Positions 26,145-36,592 are shown, counted from the first letter of the stretch. The stretch: DNA of 64,000 bases from Algihabitans sp965233705 (GCA_965233705.1 CBDDTF010000004.1:558001-622000); one strand, 5' to 3'. Numbers and translations: made by a program. The notes: a model not told the origin generated them from the sequence alone.

Positions 26145-27686
26145 ATGGCCCACTATTCCTTCCACCAGCACGCCGAGCTGATGCAGGCCTACGGCGTGAC
26201 GCCCGACCCGCGGCTGGGCGACGGCAGCCCCGGCGCCCCCTTTCGGGCGCCCGATGGCAGCCGGCCGCGGCGCAGTCTGGCGCGCGAGCGGGCGGCGATC
26301 GCGCGTTACCGCAGCCTGGAGCCCGCCGGCTTCGACGCGCGCGCCCGGGCCATCGCGGCGTCCCTGCCGCCGATGCGGCCCGAGTGCCGCCTCTCGGTGC
26401 TGCTGCCCTGCCGCAACGAGGCGCAGCATGTCGAGCGGATGCTCGACCTGCTGGCCGGGCAGCGCGACGGCCTCGGCCGACCGCTCGACCCTGCGCATTA
26501 CGAGATCCTGCTGCTGTGCAACGGGGTCGCCGGGGAGCCGCGCGACGACACCGCGGCGTTGGCCCGCGACTGGGCGCGGCGGTACGCCGGCGCCGGCCCG
26601 CCGACCCACGTGATCGACTACACCCACCCGGAGGGCGAGCCGCCGCTGACCATGGCGCGCAAGCTGCTGGCCGACATCGCGCTGCAGCGCGGGGCGGCGC
26701 GGACGGAGCAGGCGGGGCCGCTCTATCTCGCCTGCGAGGACTGCGACATTCTCTGGCTCGATCCGCTGCAGCTCTGGCTGATGATCACCCGACTGGACGC
26801 CGAGCCCGGGCTGGACGCCCTGCGCGGCCAGCAGGACCGTTGCCCCTGGATCATGCTCGACTACCTGCCGCTGCTGATCATGCGGCGCTCGTGGAACTTT
26901 CTGGAGACCTACTTCGCCCGCCGCTCGCTGCGGCCCGACCGCAACCCGCGCGCCGACTTCAACTGGAACCGCTTCGTCACCAGCGGCTGGAACACCGCCT
27001 TCACCGCCGAGGTCTACGCCGCCATCGGCGGCTACACCTGGCACCGGCCCTTCGAGGAGGACATGGACATCGGCGAGAAGATCTCGGTGCTGCGCAGCTT
27101 CGAGGCCGGCGGCCGGCGGGTGGCCCAGGTCAACACCACCGGCTGGATCCCGACCCGCTCGGAAGGCTCGCCGCGCCGCTGGCTCTACCGCCTGAGCAGC
27201 GGCATCGAACCCTACCTGGACCGCGACGACTACGACAACTTCTTCAATGCGCGGCACGAGCGGGTGGTCAAGTTCTCCAGCCTGGAGGAACTGGCGGCGG
27301 GCTATGCCGACGGCCTGGAGCGGGCGCCGGCCAGCCTGGCGCTGCTGTCGGAGATGCTGAGCAAAGACCTGGCCGTCGCCGCACAGGTTCTGGGCGACGC
27401 GATCCGGGCGCGCGCGGTCTACGCCCGGGTGCTTTCCGCCCTGGGCTTCCGCCCGGGCGAGGCAAGCCTTCTGCCGGAGCCGGAAATGACGGACGCCGGG
27501 CAGGCGGGCGGGGTGCGGATCGCGGCGCTGGCCGGTCCGGCGGCGCGGCGCGACGCCCTGCGCGCGCGCTACCGCGGCGCCCCCGCCGACCCCCTGGCGG
27601 CGCTCCGCTCGGGCCGGCGCCGCTCCTGCTGGGCCGGGCTGACCCGGGACGCCGAGGCGTTGCGTGAAGGGGGAGCGGTCGCGTGA
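26145..27686 (+). CDS. GT-A fold glycosyltransferase (family 2-like)
   Basis: 513 residues, soluble. ECRLSVLLPCRNEAQHVERMLDLL (residues ~83-106) opens the nucleotide-sugar fold, ACEDCDILWLDPLQLW carries the DxD-like metal site, and GWNTAFTAEVYAAIGGYTWHRPFEEDMDIGEKI is the acceptor/ED region. It resembles bacterial transferases using NDP-sugars such as mannosylglycerate-type enzymes, but the substrate is not readable. In context it probably attaches a sugar to the cytosine nucleoside core. Its stop overlaps the next start (GTGA), so it is coupled to the dehydrogenase. Confidence 0.78.
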   Translation: MAHYSFHQHAELMQAYGVTPDPRLGDGSPGAPFRAPDGSRPRRSLARERAAIARYRSLEPAGFDARARAIAASLPPMRPECRLSVLLPCRNEAQHVERMLDLLAGQRDGLGRPLDPAHYEILLLCNGVAGEPRDDTAALARDWARRYAGAGPPTHVIDYTHPEGEPPLTMARKLLADIALQRGAARTEQAGPLYLACEDCDILWLDPLQLWLMITRLDAEPGLDALRGQQDRCPWIMLDYLPLLIMRRSWNFLETYFARRSLRPDRNPRADFNWNRFVTSGWNTAFTAEVYAAIGGYTWHRPFEEDMDIGEKISVLRSFEAGGRRVAQVNTTGWIPTRSEGSPRRWLYRLSSGIEPYLDRDDYDNFFNARHERVVKFSSLEELAAGYADGLERAPASLALLSEMLSKDLAVAAQVLGDAIRARAVYARVLSALGFRPGEASLLPEPEMTDAGQAGGVRIAALAGPAARRDALRARYRGAPADPLAALRSGRRRSCWAGLTRDAEALREGGAVA

Positions 27687-28804
27687 GCGGCGGCGCCGGA
27701 TCGGGCGCCAAGCCCCTCGGCGCGCCCTTCCGCGTCGCCTGGATCGGCTGCGGTGGGGTGGTCGCGGCCGGTCACGTCCCCGCGCTGACGGCGTCCGGCG
27801 CGCTGGCGCCGACCGGCGGCCTGGAGGTCTGCGCGCTGGCCGACCCGACAGAGGCGGCCCGCGCACGGGTCGGCGCCGCCCTGGACGTGGCGCCGGCGCG
27901 GCGCTTTGCCGAGACCGGCGAGATGCTGGCGGCGGTGCGGCCGCAGGCGGTGGTCGTCGCCCTGCCGACGGCGCTGCACGGCGCGGCGGTGCGCGCCGCG
28001 CTGGCCGCCGGCGCCGAGGTGCTCTGCGAGAAGCCGCTGGCGCCGCGCCTGGCCGAGGCCGCCGGGCTGGCGGGCGAGGCGGCGCGGCGCGGGCGCCGTC
28101 TGGCGGTGGTGCACAACTACCTGGCCGCCCGGCTCTGGGCCGCGGCGCTGGCGCTGGTCGCGGCCGACGAGCTGGGCCCCGCCACGGCCCTGGAGGTCGA
28201 GGTGCGCGCCCCCGGGCCGCTCCCCGGCGTGTGGGGGCGGGGCGGGCTCTGGCGGCTGGAGCGGCGCTGGGCGGGGCGCGGCTGTCTGCTCGATCAGGGC
28301 TACCACTTCCTCTATCTGGCGCGGCACCTGTTCGGGGGCGGGCCGCTGGCCTGCGAGGCGCGGCTGCAGCGCCACGGCACCTACGGCGGCGACCTGGACG
28401 ACGCGGCGGAGGTGACCTTGAGCTACGCCGGCGACCGGGTCTGCCGCCTGTCCCTGAGCTGGGCCGCCGCCGGGCCGCCGCGCTCGCGCCACCGCATCGC
28501 CTGCACCCGCGGGGCGCTGGTCCTGGACGAGGAGGCCGGGGTTGTGGAGGTGCGGCCCGAGGGCGGCCAGCTCCGGCGCATCGCCCTGGCCCCGGGCGAC
28601 GACGCCGACGGCTACCGCGGCGGCCTGGTGGCGGAGCTGGCGGCCTTCGCGGCGGGCCGCGCCCCGGCGGTGCCGGCCGAGGCCGGCCTGGCGGTGCTGG
28701 AGGACCTGGAGCGCTGCTACAGCGCTGCGGCCGGGCCGGCGTCGGGCCGCTCGTCCGGGCCAGTCCCGGCGCTCGCCCCCGCGCCGGCCGCCCGGTCGAA
28801 GTGA
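27683..28804 (+). CDS. Gfo/Idh/MocA-family NAD(P)-dependent sugar dehydrogenase
   Basis: 373 residues from GTG 27683. VAWIGCGGVVAAGHVPAL gives the Rossmann motif, EVLCEKPLAPRLAEA the conserved EKP motif, and GCLLDQGYHFLYLARHLFGG the GxxxDxGxH catalytic segment. The family oxidises sugars or cyclitols at a ring hydroxyl, often producing the ketone that a DegT aminotransferase then aminates. That fits the two DegT genes in this cluster. Its last 88 nt overlap the 3' end of the convergent aminotransferase gene, an unusually long convergent overlap. Confidence 0.9.
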   Translation: MSGGAGSGAKPLGAPFRVAWIGCGGVVAAGHVPALTASGALAPTGGLEVCALADPTEAARARVGAALDVAPARRFAETGEMLAAVRPQAVVVALPTALHGAAVRAALAAGAEVLCEKPLAPRLAEAAGLAGEAARRGRRLAVVHNYLAARLWAAALALVAADELGPATALEVEVRAPGPLPGVWGRGGLWRLERRWAGRGCLLDQGYHFLYLARHLFGGGPLACEARLQRHGTYGGDLDDAAEVTLSYAGDRVCRLSLSWAAAGPPRSRHRIACTRGALVLDEEAGVVEVRPEGGQLRRIALAPGDDADGYRGGLVAELAAFAAGRAPAVPAEAGLAVLEDLERCYSAAAGPASGRSSGPVPALAPAPAARSK

Positions 28805-29997
28805 CGGAAGACCTTGCGCACCGCGCGGGCCGAGACCCGGGCGTCCTCCTCGCTCATGTTGGGGCCGCACTCCACCTCGATGTAGCGCGGGATCTCGCGC
28901 TCGCCGACCGGCAGCGGCCGCGCCAGCGCCGGATGGGCCGGTCGGCGGCGCGCCAGCTCGGCCGCCACCCAGACGATCTGGTGCATCGGCGGGTGGGAGG
29001 GGCGGCAGGAGACGTTCTCGGCGCCGATGGCGGCGACGATGGCGTCCTTGTCGGCCACCAGCCGCGCGGGCAGGCGCAGCGGCATCTTGAAGTAGGCATG
29101 TTCGACCTCCGGCGTCTCCTCCGGCAGGCCGAGGTCGGTGTCCGCCAGCACGTTGCGGTAGATCGCCGCCAGCCGCCGGCGCAAAGCGAGCTGCGCGTCC
29201 AGCCCGTCGATCTGGTGTAGGCCGACCAGGGCGTCCAGCTCCGGCATGGCGTAGCTGAAGCCCAGCTCGCGGTAGTCCAGCCAGCCGTCGCCCTTGCCCT
29301 TGTTGGCGATGCGCCGCGCCGCCTCGGCCGCGGCGGCGTCGCGGGCCAGCACCATGCCGCCCTGGCCGGTGGAGATGTGCTTGCGCGGCGCGAAGCTGAA
29401 GGCGGCCAGCCGCCCGAAGCTGCCGACGCGGCGCCCGGCGATGCGCGCGCCGTGGGACTGGCCGCAATCCTCGATCACCTGGAGGCCGTGGCGCTCGGCC
29501 AGCGCCATGATCGCGGGCATCTCGGCCGGGCGGCCCCAGAAGTGCACCGGTACGATCAGCTTTGTGGATGGCGTGATCCGCTCCGCCAGGTCGGCCGGGT
29601 CCATGTTCAGCGTGCCGGGCTGCACGTCGCAGAAGACCGGCACCGCGCCCTGCTGCACGGCGGCGATGGCGACGCTGACATAGCCGGCGACCGGCAGGAT
29701 CACCTCGTCGCCCGGCCCCAGACCGGCGGCGGCATAGGCGACGTGCAGCGCCGAGGTGCCGGAGTTGACCGCCAGCGCGTGCCCGACCCCGTGGAAGGCG
29801 GCGAAGGCCCGCTCGAAGCGCAGGGCCTGCGGGCCGCCGTACCAGCGCGACAGCTCGCCGTCGTCGAGCACCGCCAGGGCCTCGCGCTTGGCCGCTGCGG
29901 GCAGGGCGACCAGCGGGCGCAGCGGCGCGGGGCGCGCGGGCGGGCCGCCGTGAATCGCGAGGCGGTCCTGGCCGGTGTCGGACGGCGAAGGGGCCAT
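28717..29997 (-). CDS. Second DegT/DnrJ/EryC1-family aminotransferase
   Basis: 426 residues from ATG 29997. ALAVNSGTSALHVAYAAAGLGPGDEVILP, VIEDCGQSHGARIAGRRVGSFG and AFSFAPRKHISTGQGG; the PLP lysine is in RKH. It resembles scyllo-inosose/AHBA-type aminotransferases and pairs logically with the convergent Gfo/Idh/MocA dehydrogenase. Its C-terminal ~29 codons (GASAGTGPDERPDAGPA, low complexity) are antisense to the dehydrogenase's end and may be a drifted tail. It diverges from the kinase gene over a 76-nt gap. Confidence 0.9.
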   Translation of the reverse strand: MAPSPSDTGQDRLAIHGGPPARPAPLRPLVALPAAAKREALAVLDDGELSRWYGGPQALRFERAFAAFHGVGHALAVNSGTSALHVAYAAAGLGPGDEVILPVAGYVSVAIAAVQQGAVPVFCDVQPGTLNMDPADLAERITPSTKLIVPVHFWGRPAEMPAIMALAERHGLQVIEDCGQSHGARIAGRRVGSFGRLAAFSFAPRKHISTGQGGMVLARDAAAAEAARRIANKGKGDGWLDYRELGFSYAMPELDALVGLHQIDGLDAQLALRRRLAAIYRNVLADTDLGLPEETPEVEHAYFKMPLRLPARLVADKDAIVAAIGAENVSCRPSHPPMHQIVWVAAELARRRPAHPALARPLPVGEREIPRYIEVECGPNMSEEDARVSARAVRKVFRHFDRAAGAGASAGTGPDERPDAGPAAAL

Positions 29998-30073
29998 GGC
30001 ACATATCCGCGGTTGTCGCACCTCTGGCGAGTGTATATCGTCCGTCTAGGGATTTACAGGATGTTTCTCCATT

Positions 30074-31165
30074 ATGACGAGTAGATCGCCCGAGCCGCTC
30101 CCGCCCGGCGCCGCGCCTTCCGAAACGGTCTCCGCCCGCGCGGAGGCTGCCCGCGCAGAGGCTGCCCGCGCAGAGGCTGCCCGCGCTGGCGACCCTGCCG
30201 ACGCCGGCGAGGCTTCGGTCGCGGCCTTCTACGCCAAGCTGCCGGCGCTGCAGAGTCTGTTTCCGGCCCTGGCGCAGGCGGAGGCCGCCGAGCCGCTGGA
30301 GCATGGCGAGGACAACCACAACTATGCCGTGACGCTGGCGTCTGGCGAGCGCTGCGTGCTGCGCATCTACAAGGAGGGCACGCGCGAGCACATCGCCTAC
30401 GAGCTCGCCTTGGCCCGCTTCCTCGCCGCGCGCGGCTTTCCCACCCCGCCGCCGCACGCCACGGCCGCGGGGGCGCTGAGCGGCGAGGTCGAGGGCGAGC
30501 TCGTGGCGCTCTTCGACTTCCGCGCCGGCCGCCACCTGGAGGACTATTCGCCGGCGAACATCGCCACGATCGCGGCCACCGCCGGCCGGCTGCACCGGCT
30601 GACGGCGGCCTTCGGGCGGGCGCCGGCGCTGTCGGCCGAGCAGGTGGGGCGCGCGCTGGTGGCCCAGGCGCTGGAGGGACCGGCGCAGCCGCGCCAGGAC
30701 TGGGCGCGCTTTCGCGCCGACGTGGCGCGCTACTGGGAGCGGAACCAGACGGCGATCCGGCGCTACTTCGCCTGCCGCAGCGGCGCCATCCACCACGACC
30801 TGCACCGCTGGAACCTGCTGTTCGAGGGCGAGGAGATCGTCGCGGTGCTGGACTTCGGCGAGGTGCGCCGGGCGCCCTACATCCTGGAGGTCTCGCGCCT
30901 CGGCCACTACGCCTGCTGCGACCCCGATACGCGTCTGCTGGACTTCGACCGGCTGGCGATCGCGGTCGAGGCCTACCTGGCAGAGCAGCCGGAGATCCGC
31001 CCCGACATGGCGCACCTGAAGACCGCCTTCGACTTCGCCAACCTGGTCGAGGCGATCGACTTCCTGACCACCAGCGACGCCGAGGAGTTCGCCCACGTCG
31101 ACGATTGCAACAGCTACCAGGCCTTCCTGGCCAACGTGGACCGGGACTGGCCGCGGCTGGCCTGA
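30074..31165 (+). CDS. APH-fold phosphotransferase (homoserine kinase II/aminoglycoside kinase-like)
   Basis: 363 residues. EDNHNYAVTLASGERCVLRIYKEG is the nucleotide-binding lobe, AIHHDLHRWNLLF the catalytic loop (HxDxxxxN) and AVLDFGEV the metal-binding DFG-like motif. Annotation pipelines would call it homoserine kinase type II, but threonine genes are absent here. In this cluster it may phosphorylate a biosynthetic intermediate or inactivate the product as self-protection. The N-terminal ~40 residues are disordered and include ARAEA repeats from a 15-nt array. ATG 30074 has only a weak ribosome site. Confidence 0.82.
   Translation: MTSRSPEPLPPGAAPSETVSARAEAARAEAARAEAARAGDPADAGEASVAAFYAKLPALQSLFPALAQAEAAEPLEHGEDNHNYAVTLASGERCVLRIYKEGTREHIAYELALARFLAARGFPTPPPHATAAGALSGEVEGELVALFDFRAGRHLEDYSPANIATIAATAGRLHRLTAAFGRAPALSAEQVGRALVAQALEGPAQPRQDWARFRADVARYWERNQTAIRRYFACRSGAIHHDLHRWNLLFEGEEIVAVLDFGEVRRAPYILEVSRLGHYACCDPDTRLLDFDRLAIAVEAYLAEQPEIRPDMAHLKTAFDFANLVEAIDFLTTSDAEEFAHVDDCNSYQAFLANVDRDWPRLA
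30134..30193. repeat. 15-nt tandem repeat encoding ARAEA
   Basis: gcccgcgc recurs at 30134, 30149, 30164 and 30179. The unit encodes ARAEA, giving an alanine-rich helical arm at residues ~20-40 of the kinase. Confidence 0.92.
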
Positions 31166-31204
31166 GTCGCCGGCCGCCTCCGCCCCCGGCACCGGCGCAC
31201 CGCC

Positions 31205-32800
<1,596 letters not shown>

Positions 32801-32805
32801 CCGGG

Positions 32806-33633
32806 GTGGCGGTGGCGGGCCGGATCTTCCTCGGTGGCTGCCAGCGCACCGGGACGACGCTGCTCCAGGCCCTGATCTGCGGGTCCATGCCGGTCGGCCC
32901 GATGATCGCCGAATGCCAGTTCCTCAGCGAGCTGCTGGACCTCTGCAGCGCGGCGCAGCGCGAGTTCGCCATCTACCTGGCCGACTACTTCGGCGCGCCG
33001 GCCGCCTTCGAGGACTTCATGCGCGCGACCGCCGGCGGGGTGCTGGAGGCGGCCGAGCGTCAGCAGGGCGGCGACCGGCCGCTGGTGCTGAAGAATCCGG
33101 AGCTGACGCCGCACTTCGCGCGCCTCGCGGACTGGGACCCGCAGGCACGCTTCCTGGTCTGCCTGCGCGACCCGCGCGACACCGTGGCCGCGCTGATCCG
33201 GGTCCAGGCGCGGCTACGGGCGCTGGGCCAGGACTCCGACCTGCGCCGGCTCGGCCGCGACCCGGCCGGCCTGGTGCACTTCATCGAGTCCTACTATGCC
33301 GGCCTGGAGGCGGTGCCGGCCGCGCGCCTGCTGACCGTGCGTCTGGAGGACCTGGTGACCCGGCCGCGGGCCGAGGGCGCGCGGATCGCCGCCTGGCTGG
33401 GCCTGACTTGCGACCCGGCGGCCTTCGCTGGCGGCGGCGCACGGCCGGCCGACGCGCGCGCCTTCAGCCCGGCGCGCGCCGACGCCTTCGCCCGCGCCTA
33501 CTGGTCGCCGCACTACGCGCGCGGGCCCTCGGCTGCCGCGCTGGGCACCTACCGCGGCACGCTGAGCGCGGCCGAGATCGAAGCCGTCGAGCGCGCCGCC
33601 GCCGGCCTCAATGCGCGCTTTCCCTATTGGTAG
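32806..33633 (+). CDS. Sulfotransferase family protein
   Basis: 275 residues from GTG 32806 (GTG 32812 also possible). RIFLGGCQRTGTTLLQALI is the PAPS 5'-phosphosulfate loop; RFLVCLRDPRDTVAALIRV is the 3'-phosphate-binding segment; a conserved LENL-type helix appears as LTVRLEDLVTRP. It should transfer sulfate from PAPS to a hydroxyl or amine. It is tightly coupled to the ABC-F gene, and its end overlaps the convergent radical SAM gene by 26 nt. In this cluster it suggests a sulfated product, which would be new for the cytosylglucuronate class as far as I know. Confidence 0.87.
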   Translation: MAVAGRIFLGGCQRTGTTLLQALICGSMPVGPMIAECQFLSELLDLCSAAQREFAIYLADYFGAPAAFEDFMRATAGGVLEAAERQQGGDRPLVLKNPELTPHFARLADWDPQARFLVCLRDPRDTVAALIRVQARLRALGQDSDLRRLGRDPAGLVHFIESYYAGLEAVPAARLLTVRLEDLVTRPRAEGARIAAWLGLTCDPAAFAGGGARPADARAFSPARADAFARAYWSPHYARGPSAAALGTYRGTLSAAEIEAVERAAAGLNARFPYW

Positions 33634-35530
33634 CGGCCGGCGCCGGCGGCCGTTCCGTCAAGGGGGTGGCGGGCGGCCGCTCCGCCGCCTCCAGCAGAGA
33701 CAGCAGGCGGGCATCGTGCAGCCGGCCGTCGATCATCAGGCTGGTCTCGGTCTCCAGCCCGGCGTAGGTCGGCGTGAAGTCGCCCCGCACCAGGGCCCGG
33801 GCGACCGCCGGCGGAAAGCGCCGCCGCAGCTCCTCGGCCAGGCCGGAGAGGCTCTCGGCCCGGAAGCCGCGATCCTGCCAGGGCTCCAGTGCCAGCCGCT
33901 CCCAGTAGGCGCGGTAGAGCGCGACGGCCTCGGCCTTGTGGCCGGCCTGGCGGTAGCACCAGGACAGCAGGTTGGGCTGCTGCTCGTGCTCCCAGGCCAT
34001 GGGGTAGAGCCCGCGCGCGGCGATGAAGGCGACGATGCGGCCCATGCGATCCTCGAGCTGGCGCTGCTTGTCGGCCCAGGACAGACCGTCGGCCTCGTCG
34101 AAGGTATAGGTGGCGGCGAAGGAGCCGGGCACCTGGTCCTTCATCAGGCTGCGGTTGACGTCGCGCGTCTCGGCGATGCCGTAGCGGGCGCCGTCGACGC
34201 GCATGGCGCTGTGGCTGTTGAGGTAGAAGGCGTTGGGCCAGACCTCGTCGATATGGGCGGCATTGCGGTCGATGAAGTCCAGCGTCTCGGCGAACTCGGC
34301 CTCGCTTTCGGTGGGCAGCCCGACGATGATCTCGATCCCGTTGAAGATCCCGGCCTCGTGCGCGGCGGCCAGCACCGCCTCGACCTCGTCCAGGTCGGTC
34401 GGCTTGTTGATGAACTCCAGAATGCGCCGGCTGCCGCTCTCCAGCCCCCAGACCAGGCGCACCGCGCCGGCCCGGCGCATCAGCCGCAGCGTCTGCGCGT
34501 CCATGTTGCGCGCGCTGGCGCAGTTCATCCAGTGCAGCCCGCTGTTCTGGCGGAGCAGCTCCTCGCAGAACTCCACCACGAAGCGCTTGGAGAAGTTGAA
34601 GGTGTTGTCGAGCATGAAGAAGGTGCCGGCGCCGGTGCGGCGCGCCGTTTCCGCCATGCGGGCCGCCGCCTCGCTGCCGGAGACGAACTTGACCTTGCGC
34701 ATCAGCGAACATTCGCAAAAGGCGCAGTTGTAGGGGCAGCCCGTGCTGGTGTGGTACGGCAGGGTCAGCTCGCCCTCCGGCCGGGGCAGCGCTTCTCGGG
34801 ACAGCGCTTCTCGGGGCAGCGCTTCTCGGGGCGGCGGCGAGCGCGGGGTCCAGCGATAGAGCTCCAGCGGCAGGCCGTCGAAGTCGGGCAGCACCAGGTC
34901 GTGCTCGGCGACGAAGGGATTGGCCTGCAGCGCGCCGGCGGAATCCAGGTAGTGCAGGCCGGGGATGGCGGCGCGGGTTTCCGGCCCGGCGCGGCCTTCG
35001 AGCACCGGCAGCAGGCGCGCCAGCGGCGTCTCACCGTAGCCGCCGACGTAGTAGTCCAGCGCGCCGGCGCGCAGCACCCGCTCGATCTCGTAGAGGATGG
35101 GGCTGTAGGCGAAGTACTCGCCGCCGACCACCGTGGTCTTGCCCAGGCGCGTGCGCAGGTAGTGCGAGAGCGCCAGGCTCAGCACCACGCACTGGCTGTC
35201 GGCCGAGATCAGGGAAATCAGCGCCGTGTCGCAGGTCTCCAGCTCGGCCTCGGCGCAGGCCCAGGTGCAGAACTCCAGCCATTCCGGGTCGGAGGGGCCG
35301 GCCAGATGCGCCCAGAGCCGCTGGACGTCGGCCGAGAGGGCGCTCAGGCGCCTGTGCGCGGTCTGCTCCGCCCGGGCATACCAGCGCGCGTGCAGGTCGT
35401 CCTGCGCGACCTCGTAGCCCAGCCCGCGCAGGTGGGCGGCCAGAATGCCGGTGCCGATGGAGGGAAAGGCCAGGGTGCCGCGGTTGACGCCCTCGCAGAG
35501 GCCGATGGTGCGGACCAGGGTGTAGCGCAT
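33608..35530 (-). CDS. Radical SAM protein with N-terminal cobalamin-binding-like domain
   Basis: 640 residues from ATG 35530 (ccaaggag upstream). Residues ~1-200 have the layout of a B12-binding fold (FPSIGTGILAAHLRGLGYEVAQDDLH; DTALISLISADSQCVVLSLALSHYL; TVVGGEYFAY), although the canonical DxHxxG lower-ligand motif is imperfect (DLHARW). The radical SAM motif is CPYNCAFC (preceded by TSTG), followed by GLESGSRRILEFINK and IVGLPTESEAEF. Such proteins often methylate unactivated carbon or rearrange rings. A REALP pentapeptide array lies between the two domains. It may be the left-facing end of the cluster. Confidence 0.85.
   Translation of the reverse strand: MRYTLVRTIGLCEGVNRGTLAFPSIGTGILAAHLRGLGYEVAQDDLHARWYARAEQTAHRRLSALSADVQRLWAHLAGPSDPEWLEFCTWACAEAELETCDTALISLISADSQCVVLSLALSHYLRTRLGKTTVVGGEYFAYSPILYEIERVLRAGALDYYVGGYGETPLARLLPVLEGRAGPETRAAIPGLHYLDSAGALQANPFVAEHDLVLPDFDGLPLELYRWTPRSPPPREALPREALSREALPRPEGELTLPYHTSTGCPYNCAFCECSLMRKVKFVSGSEAAARMAETARRTGAGTFFMLDNTFNFSKRFVVEFCEELLRQNSGLHWMNCASARNMDAQTLRLMRRAGAVRLVWGLESGSRRILEFINKPTDLDEVEAVLAAAHEAGIFNGIEIIVGLPTESEAEFAETLDFIDRNAAHIDEVWPNAFYLNSHSAMRVDGARYGIAETRDVNRSLMKDQVPGSFAATYTFDEADGLSWADKQRQLEDRMGRIVAFIAARGLYPMAWEHEQQPNLLSWCYRQAGHKAEAVALYRAYWERLALEPWQDRGFRAESLSGLAEELRRRFPPAVARALVRGDFTPTYAGLETETSLMIDGRLHDARLLSLLEAAERPPATPLTERPPAPAATNRESAH
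34786..34836. repeat. 15-nt tandem repeat encoding REALP/REALS
   Basis: cttctc recurs at 34792, 34807 and 34822. On the minus strand it encodes PREALPREALSREALP, a linker between the cobalamin-like and radical SAM domains. Confidence 0.9.
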
Positions 35531-35566
35531 GGCCGGGCTCCTTGGCGTTGTGCGCGCGGCACCGAG

Positions 35567-36328
35567 TCAGGCGAGCGAGGCGGTGACCAGCTTGCAGCGG
35601 TCCTCGCACAGCAGGACGCCGGTCAGGCGTCCGCTGCTGTAGGCGCCGGTGTCCAGGTTGATGCGCGCCGGCAGCACCTCGGCCTCGGCCACCGGGGTGT
35701 GGCCGTGCACGATCACCGCCTCGTGGGCGCCCTCGTGCGCGAGGAAGGGCCAGCGGATCCAGCGCAGATCCTTGGCGCTCTGGGCGGCGAGCGGCACGTC
35801 GGGGCGCACGCCGGCATGGCAGAGGAAGTAGTCGCCCTGGCGGTGCGACAGGGCCAGCCCGCGCAGGAACCGGCGGTGGGCGGGCGGCAGGGCGCGCTTC
35901 AGCGCGGCGCTGGCCTCCAGCGCGCCGTCGATGTCGAACAGGCGCGGCGGCGGCACGCCGTAGCTCTCCAGGCAGGCGAAGCCGCCGCAGGGCAGCCAGT
36001 TCAGCGCGGCCAGCGGCTCGTCGAGGAACTGCAGCATGAAGTCCTCGTGGTTGCCGCTGAGAAAGATGGGCGTGACCGCGCTCCACGCGCCGCCGGCCAG
36101 GCGCTCGACGACGCCGGCGGAGTCGCGGCCGCGGTCGACATAGTCGCCCAGCATGACCAGCGTCGCCCGCGACCGGTCGGTCAGGCCGGCGGCCAGGTCC
36201 TGCAGCGCGTCGAGCAGGGGCGCGAGCAGATCGAGCCGTCCGTGCACGTCGCCCACGGCCAGCAGCAGCGCGCCGTCGGGCAGGGAGCCCGGCGCCGGCA
36301 GCCAGTCGCTCTCGGCAATCGCGGCCAC
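35567..36328 (-). CDS. Calcineurin-like metallophosphoesterase (PPP/PrpA-type serine/threonine phosphatase)
   Basis: 253 residues from GTG 36328, which has aaaggag 9-10 nt upstream; longer open sequence lacks conservation. Metal-site motifs are in order: GDVHGR, GDYVDRG, GNHE, plus later CHAG and VHGHTPV. This is the phosphoprotein phosphatase/ApaH group. It lies 36 nt upstream (on the same strand) of the radical SAM gene, so the two may share a promoter. A role in the cluster (dephosphorylation) is possible, but a general phosphatase is equally likely. Confidence 0.9.
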   Translation of the reverse strand: MAAIAESDWLPAPGSLPDGALLLAVGDVHGRLDLLAPLLDALQDLAAGLTDRSRATLVMLGDYVDRGRDSAGVVERLAGGAWSAVTPIFLSGNHEDFMLQFLDEPLAALNWLPCGGFACLESYGVPPPRLFDIDGALEASAALKRALPPAHRRFLRGLALSHRQGDYFLCHAGVRPDVPLAAQSAKDLRWIRWPFLAHEGAHEAVIVHGHTPVAEAEVLPARINLDTGAYSSGRLTGVLLCEDRCKLVTASLA

Positions 36329-36592
36329 GTGCTGGCGCTCCTTTCCGTTCCGCGCGCGGGCCTCGAGGCCCCGGGGGTGCCGGCACTCGGATAAATGGTA
36401 GAGAGGCGCGGGAAAAATCACAACAAAAAGTAGTCGACGCTTCCGTCAGCCGAGCGGAGGCGGTCACCCGCCCCGGCCGCGGCCGGCGCGCGGCTTCCCG
36501 GGCGGCAACTTGCGGCGGGGCGGGGCAGGGTGCACCCTCCGCCTTGCGTGTGGAAAACGAGACTCACAGAAAAAAGACAAGGAGACAATGCC
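36329..36592. other. Divergent control region between phosphatase and amidase
   Basis: 264 nt without a gene. 36390-36440 is distinctly AT-richer (ataaatggtagagagg, gaaaaatcacaacaaaaag) and probably holds the leftward promoter; aaaaaagacaaggagaca at 36570-36586 supplies the amidase ribosome site. I see no clear hairpin or riboswitch. Confidence 0.5.

Noticed and set aside
30074..31165. Homoserine kinase of threonine biosynthesis
   Set aside because: The fold matches, but no thrA/thrC-like genes are near and the gene sits in the middle of the biosynthetic cluster; I kept the broader APH-fold call.
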